In this document: in pieces, positions 45,546 to 54,831 of the stretch
How the letters are laid out: each line of letters opens with the position of its first letter
How positions within the stretch are numbered: the stretch's first letter is position 1
Translations under genes and position numbers: made by a program
Notes under the pieces: model-generated
What the model saw: the letters and a program-made list of their open reading frames with translations, nothing else
Told to the model about the DNA's origin: nothing
Databases searched by the model: none
Assembly: GCF_005871205.1 (NCBI RefSeq)
Contig: NZ_SWKM01000014.1
Location: 102,001 to 166,000 of the forward strand
Source of the DNA: Marinobacter alexandrii
GTDB lineage: Bacteria; Pseudomonadota; Gammaproteobacteria; Pseudomonadales; Oleiphilaceae
Direction of reading: 5' to 3'
DNA length: 64,000 nucleotides

Positions 45546-45974
45546 ATGGCAAATGAGCGCACGCTCTCTATTATCAAGCCCGACGCGGTTGCAAAGAACG
45601 TAATCGGCGAAATCTACAGCCGCTTTGAAAAGGCCGGCCTGAACATTGTTGCCGCCAAGATGATGCACCTGACCCAGGAGCAAGCCGAGGGCTTCTACGC
45701 TGAGCACAAAGAGCGTCCGTTCTTTAACGATCTGGTTGCGTTCATGACCTCTGGACCGGTTGTTGTTCAGGCTCTGGAAGGCGAAGGTGCCATCCTCAAG
45801 AACCGTGACCTGATGGGTGCAACTAACCCGAAGGAAGCCGAAGCCGGTACTATCCGCGCCGATTTCGCATCGTCCATCGATGCCAATGCCGTTCACGGCT
45901 CCGACTCTGCAGCGTCTGCAGAGCGTGAAATCGCGTATTTTTTCAATGACAACGAGATCTGCCCGCGCGGCTGA
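45546..45974 (+). CDS. ndk: Nucleoside diphosphate kinase
   Basis: 142 residues. Balances NTP and dNTP pools via a phosphohistidine, here in [16 protein letters not shown] near residue 117. [23 protein letters not shown] is standard. TGGAGAAAG precedes the start. A TATAAT at 45498 may be a promoter of its own, though no good -35 is seen. Confidence 0.96.
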   Translation: MANERTLSIIKPDAVAKNVIGEIYSRFEKAGLNIVAAKMMHLTQEQAEGFYAEHKERPFFNDLVAFMTSGPVVVQALEGEGAILKNRDLMGATNPKEAEAGTIRADFASSIDANAVHGSDSAASAEREIAYFFNDNEICPRG

Positions 45975-45985
45975 TTTTGTTGATC

Positions 45986-46006
45986 GGGGGTGGCGGTGCC
46001 ACCCCC
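45986..46006 (+). terminator. Hairpin between ndk and rlmN
   Basis: Nine-base arms GGGGGTGGC and GCCACCCCC with loop GGT. No T run follows, so attenuation or message processing is more likely than full termination. Confidence 0.5.
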
Positions 46007-46034
46007 GAATTGGTTATTTGATCGAGGTTATAAG

Positions 46035-47147
46035 ATGACAGCGGCCGCTGAAAAAACGAATCTTCTGGGGATGCCGAAAGCAAAACTTGAGGCTTTCTTT
46101 GAGTCCCTGGGCGAGAAACGTTTTCGTGCCACCCAAGTTTTGCAATGGATTCATCAGCGTGGTGCCGATGACTTCGATCAAATGACCAATATGAGCAAAT
46201 CCCTGCGCGAGAAACTGAAGGAAGTGGCAGAGATTCGTGGACCCGAAGTTGTCTACGATGAGACGTCCAAAGACGGCACCCGTAAGTGGGTGATGCGCAT
46301 GGACAACGGCAACAATGTTGAGACCGTCCTGATTCCGGATGGCGAGCGTGGAACGCTGTGCGTGTCGTCACAGATTGGCTGCAGCCTTGACTGCACTTTC
46401 TGCTCCACCGGTAAACGCGGCTTCAACCGAAACCTGACCGCAGCAGAAGTGATCGGTCAGGTGTGGGTGGCAAGAAAGGCGTTTATGCCGTTCGAGCCCG
46501 GTCCGGACCGCCCGATTACCAACGTGGTGATGATGGGCATGGGCGAGCCGCTGCTGAATTTTGACAACGTTGTCGATGCCATGAACCTCATGATGGAAGA
46601 TCTGGCGTACGGCATCTCCAAACGTCGCGTGACGCTGAGTACCTCTGGCGTTGTCCCTGCACTTGATCGCCTGGCTGAGGTTACTGATGTTTCATTGGCG
46701 ATTTCACTGCACGCGCCCAATGATGAGTTGCGTAACAAGCTGGTCCCGCTCAACAAGAAGTACCCGATAGCTGAGCTGTTGGCCGCGACCAAGCGCTACT
46801 TTGCCAGGCTGCCCGACAAGCGTAAGGCGACTATTGAATACACGGTTATTGAAGGCATGAACGACCAGCCGGAGCACGCCCATGAACTGGCGGTGCTGCT
46901 GAAAGATCTGCCATGCAAGATCAACCTGATTCCGTTTAACCCGTTCCCGGAAAGCGATTTCCGTCGGCCGAGCATGAACGCCACTCGCCGGTTCCAGAAG
47001 GTGCTGAACGAGGCCGGGCACATTGCAACCATCAGAACGACTCGTGGCGATGACATTGACGCCGCGTGCGGTCAGTTGGTGGGTAAGGTTGAAGACAGAA
47101 CTCGACGGAGTCAGCGATACATCGAAGTGCGTCAGGTAAATCCCTGA
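46035..47147 (+). CDS. rlmN: 23S rRNA/tRNA adenine C2-methyltransferase RlmN
   Basis: 370 residues from the ATG at 46035, with GAGGTTATAAG just before. Radical SAM enzyme methylating A2503 of 23S rRNA and A37 of some tRNAs. Cluster motif CSLDCTFC near residue 110-117, then [14 protein letters not shown], and the catalytic cysteine in [14 protein letters not shown] near the C-terminus. Same order ndk-rlmN-pilF as in related bacteria. Confidence 0.95.
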   Translation: MTAAAEKTNLLGMPKAKLEAFFESLGEKRFRATQVLQWIHQRGADDFDQMTNMSKSLREKLKEVAEIRGPEVVYDETSKDGTRKWVMRMDNGNNVETVLIPDGERGTLCVSSQIGCSLDCTFCSTGKRGFNRNLTAAEVIGQVWVARKAFMPFEPGPDRPITNVVMMGMGEPLLNFDNVVDAMNLMMEDLAYGISKRRVTLSTSGVVPALDRLAEVTDVSLAISLHAPNDELRNKLVPLNKKYPIAELLAATKRYFARLPDKRKATIEYTVIEGMNDQPEHAHELAVLLKDLPCKINLIPFNPFPESDFRRPSMNATRRFQKVLNEAGHIATIRTTRGDDIDAACGQLVGKVEDRTRRSQRYIEVRQVNP

Positions 47148-47191
47148 AACGGAACTGACAAAAAATAAACAGTAACGAGGAATGCAAAACT

Positions 47192-48001
47192 GTGACCTAT
47201 AGATCAACGAGCTGGCGTTTGTCTGTGATAGCGGCCCTGACGTTGGTCGCCTCATTGGTTACAGGTTGTGTCACCACTACCGATAGCCGGTTCTCCCGCG
47301 AGGCGGACCGGCAGGAAGCCATAGCTGATTACGTCCAGCTGGCCACGGCCTACATCGGGCAGGGCAACCTTGAGCGAGCCCGTCATCACCTTGAGCGCGC
47401 TCTGGATCTCGATTCCGACAGCGCCGGGGCCCTGGCTGCAATGGGACTGATCTACAACGCTGAAGGCGAAGCTGCGCTGGCCGAGAAGAGCTTTAAGCGG
47501 GCGATCTCATCGGACTCAGACTACACCCGCGCACGGGTCTATTACGGTGCATTCCTCTATGGCCAGGGCCGCATGGATGAGGCCGTTAGTCAGTTCCGTT
47601 TGGCCTCACGAGATACTGAATATAAAGATCGCGGCTCGGTGTTCTTCAATCTGGGCATGACTCAAGAGCGTCTGCAGGAACTGGACGCCGCCACATCTTC
47701 CTACCGCAGAGCCGTTGAACTGACCCGGGGCGACGCCCGATCGCTGCTTGCGCTCTCACGGGTGCTGGCAGAGCAGGGGGAGTTCAATGCTGCCTCCCGT
47801 TATTACGCCCGCCTCTCCATGATGATGCAGAAAAACGACCGCCTGCGGCATTCTCCGGAAAGCCTGCTGACCGGTATTCGCATCGCCCATCATTTGAATA
47901 ACCGAAATCAGGAAGCCAGCCTGGCCCTGCAGCTGAAGAATAATTTCCCGGAGTCAGTCGAGTATCAGCAATATAAGGCACTGATGTCCAATGGCGATTG
48001 A
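47192..48001 (+). CDS. pilF: Type IV pilus assembly lipoprotein PilF/PilW
   Basis: 269 residues from a GTG preceded by AACGAGGAA. Lipoprotein signal with lipobox LVTGC near residue 26. Six or so TPR repeats follow (for example QLATAYIGQGNLERARHHLERALD, AALAEKSFKRAI). Pilotin that places the PilQ secretin in the outer membrane. Overlaps rodZ by 11 bases. Confidence 0.9.
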   Translation: MTYRSTSWRLSVIAALTLVASLVTGCVTTTDSRFSREADRQEAIADYVQLATAYIGQGNLERARHHLERALDLDSDSAGALAAMGLIYNAEGEAALAEKSFKRAISSDSDYTRARVYYGAFLYGQGRMDEAVSQFRLASRDTEYKDRGSVFFNLGMTQERLQELDAATSSYRRAVELTRGDARSLLALSRVLAEQGEFNAASRYYARLSMMMQKNDRLRHSPESLLTGIRIAHHLNNRNQEASLALQLKNNFPESVEYQQYKALMSNGD

Positions 48002-48971
48002 AGAAAACCTAGATGTAATGACAAGCGATCCAGTGGGCCTGCAGTTGAAGCGGGCACGTGAGCAGAAAGGATTGAGTGACAGCGAGGTCGCCCAGGCCCA
48101 GCACTTGCGGCCCGCCGTGATTCAGGCGATTGAGGCCGGAGAATACGGCCAGGTTGACAGCGAACTGTTTCTGAAAGGGTATGTCAGAGCTTATGCCCGC
48201 CAGGTGGGGCTGGACGATAACAAGATTATTGCCGATCTGGACCGCGAGCTGGAGCCACTGCGACAGAAACGGGAGCAGGAAGTTGAAGCCAATCCTCTGG
48301 TCGACATTGAACGTCGGCGCCGGAGAAAGCGCCGCCTTGCCAGGGTGGTGTTGCTGCTGAGTGTGGCAGCGCTGGCCGGTTACCTGGTGTTTGCATTCGT
48401 CCTGCCGGAGTCAGACATGACAGCACCGGCGGAATCAACAGAGGCGCCGGTAACGGAAGAATCGCCGGAGGTCGACTCCGAACAGGCGGTTGCAAGTGAA
48501 GAACCTTCCACTCTGGCGTCGCAAGTGCCTGCAATGCCAGTGGTTGAAGAACCGGAAACTCCCCAGCCTGAGGCGGAGATCGTCGAAGAACCGGCAACTG
48601 ATCCGGTGATGGACAGCGCCGCGGACGATAGCGTGCCGGTTGCGCCGATCGAGACTGGTTCGGTAGCCGCACCGGCCACGGAATCGGTAATCCAGGAGCC
48701 TTCGGAGCCGGTGGCGGTGACAGAAACCGGTCGGCTGCAGATCAGTTTTCGCGCTGATTGCTGGGTTCAGGTTAGTGATGCCGACGGCGAACGACTGGTA
48801 AACTCTCTGCAAAGGGACGGTGACCGGATCGATGTGTCCGGTGATACTCCGTTCAGGGTAGTGATCGGTGCGGTAAGCGCGGTCGATTCTATCCGTTTTC
48901 AGAACGAGCCTGTGGATATGGGCGATTTTCGCGTGGTCAACAATCGCTCAGAATTCACCCTGGCGAATTGA
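47991..48971 (+). CDS. rodZ: Cell-shape protein RodZ
   Basis: 326 residues. N-terminal HTH domain ([20 protein letters not shown] to about residue 95) that binds MreB, a basic stretch RRRRRKRR near 108-115, one membrane helix at about 117-138, an acidic proline-rich periplasmic linker to about 235, and a C-terminal DUF4115 domain ([19 protein letters not shown]). Starts inside the end of pilF. Confidence 0.92.
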   Translation: MAIEENLDVMTSDPVGLQLKRAREQKGLSDSEVAQAQHLRPAVIQAIEAGEYGQVDSELFLKGYVRAYARQVGLDDNKIIADLDRELEPLRQKREQEVEANPLVDIERRRRRKRRLARVVLLLSVAALAGYLVFAFVLPESDMTAPAESTEAPVTEESPEVDSEQAVASEEPSTLASQVPAMPVVEEPETPQPEAEIVEEPATDPVMDSAADDSVPVAPIETGSVAAPATESVIQEPSEPVAVTETGRLQISFRADCWVQVSDADGERLVNSLQRDGDRIDVSGDTPFRVVIGAVSAVDSIRFQNEPVDMGDFRVVNNRSEFTLAN

Positions 48972-49006
48972 AACTTGATGAACTTATTGATATCGGTCAG
49001 CACTCC

Positions 49007-50125
49007 ATGAAGCACGAATCCCCGATCGTTAGACGCAAATCCCGCCAGATCATGGTGGGCAATGTACCTGTTGGTGGTGATGCGCCGATTGCGGTTCAGA
49101 GCATGACCAACACCAACACCCTCGATGTGAACGCCACCGTTGGCCAGGTCCGGGCGCTGGAAGAGGCCGGTGCTGATATCGTGCGTGTGTCGGTACCGTC
49201 AATGGATGCTGCTGAAGCCTTCGGCAAGATTCGCGAGCAGGTGTCAGTTCCGTTGGTTGCGGACATCCATTTTGACCACAAGATTGCACTTCGGGTGGCA
49301 GAACTGGGTGTCGACTGCCTTCGCATTAATCCCGGCAACATTGGTCGGGAAGACCGTGTCAGTGCCGTGATCAGCGCTGCCCGCGACCGCAACATTCCCA
49401 TTCGTATTGGTGTTAACGCCGGGTCCCTGGAAAAGGAACTGCAGCGTAAGTATGGCGAGCCAACCGCAGATGCTCTGGTTGAGTCGGCCATGAGACATAT
49501 CGACATTCTCGACCGTCACGATTTTCAGGACTTCAAGGTGAGCCTCAAGGCTTCCGAGGTATTCATGACCGTGGCGGCCTACCGTAATCTCGCGGCGCAG
49601 ATTGAACAGCCGCTGCACCTGGGGATCACCGAGGCCGGTGGCTTCCGCTCAGGAACGGTGAAATCCTCGATTGGGCTGGGCATGTTGTTGATGGATGGCA
49701 TCGGCGACACCATCCGGGTTTCCCTGGCTGCTGATCCGGTTCAGGAAGTGAAAGTCGGATATGACATTCTCAAGAGCCTTCGTCTCCGTAGCCGCGGCAT
49801 CAACTTCATCGCTTGCCCGAGCTGCTCCCGTCAGAACTTTGATGTTATCCAGACCATGAACGATCTGGAGGCGCGTCTGGAAGACGTGAATACGGCCATG
49901 GATGTTGCCATCATTGGCTGCATCGTGAATGGTCCGGGCGAGGCCAAGGTAGCTGACATCGGCCTGACCGGCGGCAGCCCGAAAAACCTGTTTTACATGG
50001 CGGGTAAACCGAATCAGAAGCTCGACAATGCGAACCTTACCGACGACCTTGAGCGCCTGATCCGAGAGGAAGTGGCGCGGCGCAAGGAAGAGGAAGACGC
50101 TATCATTGCCCGCTCAGGAAACTGA
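49007..50125 (+). CDS. ispG: 4-hydroxy-3-methylbut-2-enyl diphosphate synthase IspG
   Basis: 372 residues from the ATG at 49007 ([20 protein letters not shown]), the start that aligns with E. coli IspG; a TTG at 48968 would add 13 residues. Fe-S enzyme of the MEP isoprenoid pathway. Cluster cysteines lie in [11 protein letters not shown] and [12 protein letters not shown]. The family stretch [11 protein letters not shown] is intact. Confidence 0.95.
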   Translation: MKHESPIVRRKSRQIMVGNVPVGGDAPIAVQSMTNTNTLDVNATVGQVRALEEAGADIVRVSVPSMDAAEAFGKIREQVSVPLVADIHFDHKIALRVAELGVDCLRINPGNIGREDRVSAVISAARDRNIPIRIGVNAGSLEKELQRKYGEPTADALVESAMRHIDILDRHDFQDFKVSLKASEVFMTVAAYRNLAAQIEQPLHLGITEAGGFRSGTVKSSIGLGMLLMDGIGDTIRVSLAADPVQEVKVGYDILKSLRLRSRGINFIACPSCSRQNFDVIQTMNDLEARLEDVNTAMDVAIIGCIVNGPGEAKVADIGLTGGSPKNLFYMAGKPNQKLDNANLTDDLERLIREEVARRKEEEDAIIARSGN

Positions 50126-50177
50126 TAGCACACGGTTTTCCGGCACCATCATCCAGACACACGTTTAAGGGTTTAAC

Positions 50178-51458
50178 TTGGCTAAGATTCAGGCAATTCG
50201 CGGGATGAACGATATCCTGCCGGAGCAGACGCCCGTTTGGCAGTTTGTTGAGGGCAAAGTACGAAAGGTTCTTGCCCAGTATGGGTACCAGGAAATTCGT
50301 ATGCCCATTGTCGAGCAGACCGATCTGTTCAAACGCTCCATCGGAGAAGTAACCGACATCGTCGAAAAGGAAATGTACACCTTCGACGATCGCAACGGGG
50401 ACAGCCTGACCCTGCGCCCTGAGGGCACGGCCGGCTGTGTGCGAGCAGCCGAAGAACACGGGCTTCTGTTCAACCAGACGCGCCGACTCTGGTACACCGG
50501 CCCCATGTTCCGGCACGAACGTCCGCAGAAGGGGCGCTATCGTCAATTTCACCAGATTGGTGTCGAGTGTTTCGGCATGGCCGGACCGGATATCGACGCC
50601 GAGCTGCTGATACTGACAGCCCGCCTGTGGCGTGAGCTGGGATTGGCGGAGCATACCCGCCTGGAAATCAACTCCATTGGCACGTCAGAGGCCCGCAAGG
50701 TCTACCGACAGGCCCTGGTGGAGTACCTTAGCCAGTACAAAACCGACCTGGATGCAGACAGTCAGCGTCGCCTGGAGACAAATCCGTTGCGGATCCTCGA
50801 CAGCAAGGACCCGGCAACACGCAGCATTCTGGAAAACGCCCCGAATCTTGACCAGTACCTGGATGACGATTCCCGCGCCCACTTTGACCGTTTGCGCGAG
50901 CTGCTGGACGCAGCTGGGATCGAATACACCATTAATCCTGCACTGGTTCGCGGTCTGGACTATTACGGCAAGACTGTCTTTGAGTGGATCACCGACAGCC
51001 TTGGTGCCCAGGGCACGGTCTGTGCCGGTGGCCGTTACGACGGTCTGGTGGAGCAGCTCGGTGGAAAACCTACCCGTGCCGTTGGCTTTGCCATGGGACT
51101 TGAGCGCCTTATTCTGCTGCTCGAGACGCTCGACCTGATTCCCGAGCATGTGAACAACAACGCCGACGTCTACGTCACGGCTATGGGAGACGGCGCCCTG
51201 GCGTCGGCGCTGGCATTGGCTGAGGAGCTGCGGGCTGAACTGCCGAATGCGGTGATTATTTCCCACTGCGGCGGCGGCAGCTTCAAGAGCCAAATGAAAA
51301 AGGCTGACAAAAGCGGCGCTCGCTATGCCATCATCCTCGGCGAGAACGAAGTGGCCAACGGCCGCGTGGGGTTGAAACCCCTGCGTTCGGATGAACTCCA
51401 GCAGGATCTGGCGCGGGATGAGCTGGCCTCGTCACTGACTGCCGCTCTCAAACACTGA
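50178..51458 (+). CDS. hisS: Histidyl-tRNA synthetase
   Basis: 426 residues starting at TTG ([21 protein letters not shown]), with AAGGGT five bases upstream; no nearby ATG fits. Class II motifs: [15 protein letters not shown], motif 2 [19 protein letters not shown], and the histidine-specific [16 protein letters not shown]-terminal anticodon-binding domain from about residue 330. The TTG start is unusual for an essential gene but well supported. Confidence 0.95.
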   Translation: MAKIQAIRGMNDILPEQTPVWQFVEGKVRKVLAQYGYQEIRMPIVEQTDLFKRSIGEVTDIVEKEMYTFDDRNGDSLTLRPEGTAGCVRAAEEHGLLFNQTRRLWYTGPMFRHERPQKGRYRQFHQIGVECFGMAGPDIDAELLILTARLWRELGLAEHTRLEINSIGTSEARKVYRQALVEYLSQYKTDLDADSQRRLETNPLRILDSKDPATRSILENAPNLDQYLDDDSRAHFDRLRELLDAAGIEYTINPALVRGLDYYGKTVFEWITDSLGAQGTVCAGGRYDGLVEQLGGKPTRAVGFAMGLERLILLLETLDLIPEHVNNNADVYVTAMGDGALASALALAEELRAELPNAVIISHCGGGSFKSQMKKADKSGARYAIILGENEVANGRVGLKPLRSDELQQDLARDELASSLTAALKH

Positions 51459-51500
51459 CGTTTACTAAAAATAGCAACGAATTCGACTACAGGAGTCATC

Positions 51501-52154
51501 ATGGCTGAACTGCGCACCGAAGAGGAACAGGTCCAGGCGATCAAAGACTGGTGGAAAAAGAATGGTAGTTCACTGCTGATCGGTATCGGCGCCGCACTGG
51601 CGATCGTGTTCGGCTGGCAGGCCTGGCAGAACCACGAAGCCCAACAGCGCACCGAAGCCGCGAACCAGTTCGCCAACCTCTTGAATGCTTTCAGCGACCA
51701 GTCTGACGAAACCAGCGGTGAAACCGTAGCCTTCGTTGCCCAGACCCTTCGTGAGGACTACACCGATAGCGCCTACGCGGTCTACGGCAACCTGATCCTG
51801 GCCCGTCAGCAGCTGATGGCTGGGGAGTCTGAAGCCGCTATTGAAGCGCTAAAATGGGCGCTTGAGAAGAGTGGCGAGCAGCAGGCACTGACCCTGGTTG
51901 TGCGCAGCCGCCTGGCCCGCGCCCAGTTTGATGCCGGTCAGTACGACGAAGCACTGGTTACCATCGATGAGGCGGCCGAGGCAGACAGCTTCAATGCCAT
52001 TTTCTCGGAACTTCGGGGTGATATCCTGCTGGCACAGGGTGATCGGGACGGTGCCCGTGACGCCTATCTGGCCGCACGAGAGCAGAGTCAGCAGGGCCGC
52101 AGTGGCATCCTTGAGCTGAAACTGTCTGATCTTGGTGTAGGGGAGGATGCCTGA
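51501..52154 (+). CDS. yfgM: YfgM family ancillary SecYEG translocon protein
   Basis: 217 residues. N-terminal MAELRTEEEQVQAIKDWWKK, one membrane helix (about 22-42, LLIGIGAALAIVFGWQAW), then a periplasmic TPR-like domain. Inner-membrane partner of the translocon with PpiD. Its stop overlaps the bamB start, as in related genomes. Confidence 0.9.
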   Translation: MAELRTEEEQVQAIKDWWKKNGSSLLIGIGAALAIVFGWQAWQNHEAQQRTEAANQFANLLNAFSDQSDETSGETVAFVAQTLREDYTDSAYAVYGNLILARQQLMAGESEAAIEALKWALEKSGEQQALTLVVRSRLARAQFDAGQYDEALVTIDEAAEADSFNAIFSELRGDILLAQGDRDGARDAYLAAREQSQQGRSGILELKLSDLGVGEDA

Positions 52155-53326
52155 TGCGGATGTCTCGCACCGGGTGTGTTCGCGGGCTTCTCGCCACTGG
52201 GATGCTGACCGTCATCGGGTTGGCCGGGTGTAGCACCACGGATACCTTCGAGCAGCCGGCGCCGGTCCCGGAAATTGAAAGCTCCGTTGAGTTCGATCAG
52301 GTTTGGAGCATGTCCGTTGGTGACGGTCATGACGGTGAATTTCTTTACCTCACGCCCCTGAATACGGGCGAGACTCTGTATGCAGCCTCGGCTGACGGTG
52401 AAGTGTACGCGGTGCAGGCCGAGAACGGTAAGGTGCTTTGGCAATCAGAGTTGGAGGATCGGATCTTCGCCGGTGTTGGCGGCGACAACGACCGTCTGTA
52501 CCTGACCACTCGAGAAGCCGATCTGCTGGCGCTGTCCCGTGAAGACGGATCCGAGCTTTGGCGGGCTTCATTGCCGACAGAAGTGCTGGCCACCCCGCAG
52601 TCCAATGGACGTCTGGTGGTCGCTCAAACCACCGACGGTCGGGTACTGGCCTTTGATGCGACTAACGGTGAGAAGGTCTGGCAATACGACGGCGTTGTGC
52701 CTGTGCTTTCCATGCGGGCCGCTGCGGCTCCGCTGGTCGGAGGCGATGTAGTGATTGCCTCGTTTGCCAACGGCAAGCTGGTGGCACTCAGTGCTGAGGC
52801 CGGACAGCCGTTATGGCAATACGAAGTGGGTGAACCCCAGGGCCGTACCGAACTGGAGCGCCTGGTAGACATCGCAGGCCAGCCGCTGGTGATTGATTCA
52901 GCCATTCTGGTGGTGGGTTATCAGGGCAAACTGGCCCTGGTGGACATCCGCACAGGCCAGGAAATCTGGAGTCGTAAAGCCTCCAGTCTGTATTCGCCGA
53001 TGATTGGCGACGGCAATATCTATCTGGCCTCCGCCAATGGCGAAATCGTAGCCCTTCGTGGATCTGATCGCCGTGAGCTTTGGCTGCAGGATCGTCTGGC
53101 CTGGCGTCAGCTGACACAGCCCATGGTGGTGGATGAGTACCTGGTGACCGGTGATTTCGAGGGTTATCTGCACATTCTGGACAGCAAGGACGGCAGTCTG
53201 CAGGGCCAGCTTGAATTCGATGATGAGGGTATACGCGTACCTGCACAACGCTTGCGCAATGGTAATCTGCTGGTCTTTGGCAACAGCGGTGATATGGCGG
53301 TGTTTGAACTCCGTGCCGTTGAGTGA
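52154..53326 (+). CDS. bamB: Outer-membrane protein assembly factor BamB
   Basis: 390 residues. Lipoprotein signal ending VIGLAGC (lipobox cysteine near residue 24), then an eight-bladed beta propeller with repeated blade motifs (GEVYAVQAENGKVLWQSELE, VLAFDATNGEKVWQY, LALVDIRTGQEIWSR). Part of the BAM complex. A terminator follows. Confidence 0.94.
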   Translation: MRMSRTGCVRGLLATGMLTVIGLAGCSTTDTFEQPAPVPEIESSVEFDQVWSMSVGDGHDGEFLYLTPLNTGETLYAASADGEVYAVQAENGKVLWQSELEDRIFAGVGGDNDRLYLTTREADLLALSREDGSELWRASLPTEVLATPQSNGRLVVAQTTDGRVLAFDATNGEKVWQYDGVVPVLSMRAAAAPLVGGDVVIASFANGKLVALSAEAGQPLWQYEVGEPQGRTELERLVDIAGQPLVIDSAILVVGYQGKLALVDIRTGQEIWSRKASSLYSPMIGDGNIYLASANGEIVALRGSDRRELWLQDRLAWRQLTQPMVVDEYLVTGDFEGYLHILDSKDGSLQGQLEFDDEGIRVPAQRLRNGNLLVFGNSGDMAVFELRAVE

Positions 53327-53333
53327 AATTCTC

Positions 53334-53370
53334 CAGCCTGGCGACGACGCCGGGCTGTTTTCCTTTTTTT
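53334..53370 (+). terminator. Intrinsic terminator between bamB and der
   Basis: Ten-base arms CAGCCTGGCG and CGCCGGGCTG (one mismatch-type pair) with loop ACGA, followed by TTTTCCTTTTTTT. It ends only 14 bases before the der start codon. Confidence 0.85.
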
Positions 53371-53383
53371 GTAGCGATCTATT

Positions 53384-54805
53384 ATGACCCCAGTAATTGC
53401 CCTTGTCGGCCGCCCAAACGTAGGCAAGTCGACGCTTTTCAACCAGATGACCCGATCCCGGGATGCACTGGTCGCGGATTTTCCCGGCCTTACCCGCGAT
53501 CGCAAGTATGGTGAGGGTAACTATGAGGGTCAGCGTTTTATCGTCATCGATACCGGCGGCCTGACTGGTGACGAAGAAGGACTCGATGCGGAAATGGCCC
53601 GACAGTCGATGCAGGCTGTGGAAGAAGCCGACATCGTTCTGTTCCTGGTAGATGGCCGTGCCGGTTTGACCGGCGGTGATGAGACCATTGCCAACCACCT
53701 GCGCCGCTCCGGTAAGCAGGCGCACCTGGTCGTCAACAAAACCGATGGCCAAGACCCTGATATTGCCGCTGTGGATTTCTACAGCCTGGGTTACGAATCC
53801 ACTTTCCTGATTGCGGCCTCCCATAACCGGGGTATCCGGTCGATGCTGGAATTATTGCTGCCATCAGAGGAAGAGCGTGAAGCTGCCGATCGCGCGGACA
53901 AGTACCCGGGTATCCGGATTGGCGTGGTCGGGCGCCCGAACGTGGGCAAATCGACGCTGGTCAACCGCATGCTGGGTGAGGACCGGGTCGTGGTCTACGA
54001 CATGCCGGGGACTACCCGCGACAGTGTCTACATCCCTTACGAGCGTCAGGGGCATGAATACACCCTGATCGATACCGCCGGCGTTCGTCGCCGGAAGAAC
54101 GTTCGGGAAACCGTCGAGAAGTTCTCCATCATCAAGACCCTGCAGGCCATTGATGACGCCCACGTGGTTATTCTGGTGATTGACGCGAGGGAAGGGCTGG
54201 TTGATCAGGATTTGCACCTGATTGGCTTTGTTCTCGATGCTGGCCGATCGCTGGTGGTTGCCGTAAACAAGTGGGACGGCATGGACCCTGACGACCGGGC
54301 CAAGGTTAAGGAACAGGTTCGGCGCCGACTCGACTTCCTGGACTACGCCGACAAGCATTACATTTCGGCGCTGCACGGCTCCGGTGTCGGGGTTATGTAC
54401 GATTCGGTTCAGGACTGCTATGAATCCGCCATGGCCAAGTGGCCCACCAACCGTCTGACCGCGATCCTTCAGGACGCTATTGCGCAGCACCAGCCACCGA
54501 TGGTTCATGGGCGGCGGATCAAGCTTCGTTTCGCCCACCAGGGTGGGTCCAACCCGCCTGTTATCGTAGTCCATGGCAACCAGGTGGATGCGTTGCCGGG
54601 CTCCTACAAGCGCTATCTTGAAAATACCTTCCGCAAAGTCCTGAAGGTGACGGGCTCGCCCATTCGCTTCGAATTCAAGTCGGGCGAAAACCCGTTTGCC
54701 GGTAAGGTAGATCGCCTCACGCCGCGCCAAAAGGTAAAGCAGGACAACGATCTGAAGAAGGGTCGGCGGATCAAGAAAACCCGCCAGAAAAGTCTCAAAC
54801 GCTGA
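53384..54805 (+). CDS. der: Ribosome assembly GTPase Der (EngA)
   Basis: 473 residues with two tandem GTPase domains. First: [13 protein letters not shown] near residue 8, DTGGL, NKTD. Second: [13 protein letters not shown] near 182, DTAGV, NKWD. KH-like C-terminal domain with a basic tail ([16 protein letters not shown]). Needed for 50S assembly. No clear Shine-Dalgarno sequence lies between the upstream terminator and the ATG. Confidence 0.96.
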   Translation: MTPVIALVGRPNVGKSTLFNQMTRSRDALVADFPGLTRDRKYGEGNYEGQRFIVIDTGGLTGDEEGLDAEMARQSMQAVEEADIVLFLVDGRAGLTGGDETIANHLRRSGKQAHLVVNKTDGQDPDIAAVDFYSLGYESTFLIAASHNRGIRSMLELLLPSEEEREAADRADKYPGIRIGVVGRPNVGKSTLVNRMLGEDRVVVYDMPGTTRDSVYIPYERQGHEYTLIDTAGVRRRKNVRETVEKFSIIKTLQAIDDAHVVILVIDAREGLVDQDLHLIGFVLDAGRSLVVAVNKWDGMDPDDRAKVKEQVRRRLDFLDYADKHYISALHGSGVGVMYDSVQDCYESAMAKWPTNRLTAILQDAIAQHQPPMVHGRRIKLRFAHQGGSNPPVIVVHGNQVDALPGSYKRYLENTFRKVLKVTGSPIRFEFKSGENPFAGKVDRLTPRQKVKQDNDLKKGRRIKKTRQKSLKR

Positions 54806-54811
54806 GTGGCT

Positions 54812-54831
54812 GGGGGCTGGGATCAGCCCCC
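54812..54831. terminator. Hairpin between convergent der and pta
   Basis: GGGGGCTG / CAGCCCCC with loop GGAT. It overlaps the pta stop codon and lacks T runs, so it may protect or separate the two convergent messages. Confidence 0.5.

Noticed and set aside
43812..45974. A broken iscU or iscA remnant between iscS and ndk
   Set aside because: The 68-base gap has no resemblance to IscU or IscA in any frame that I can see.
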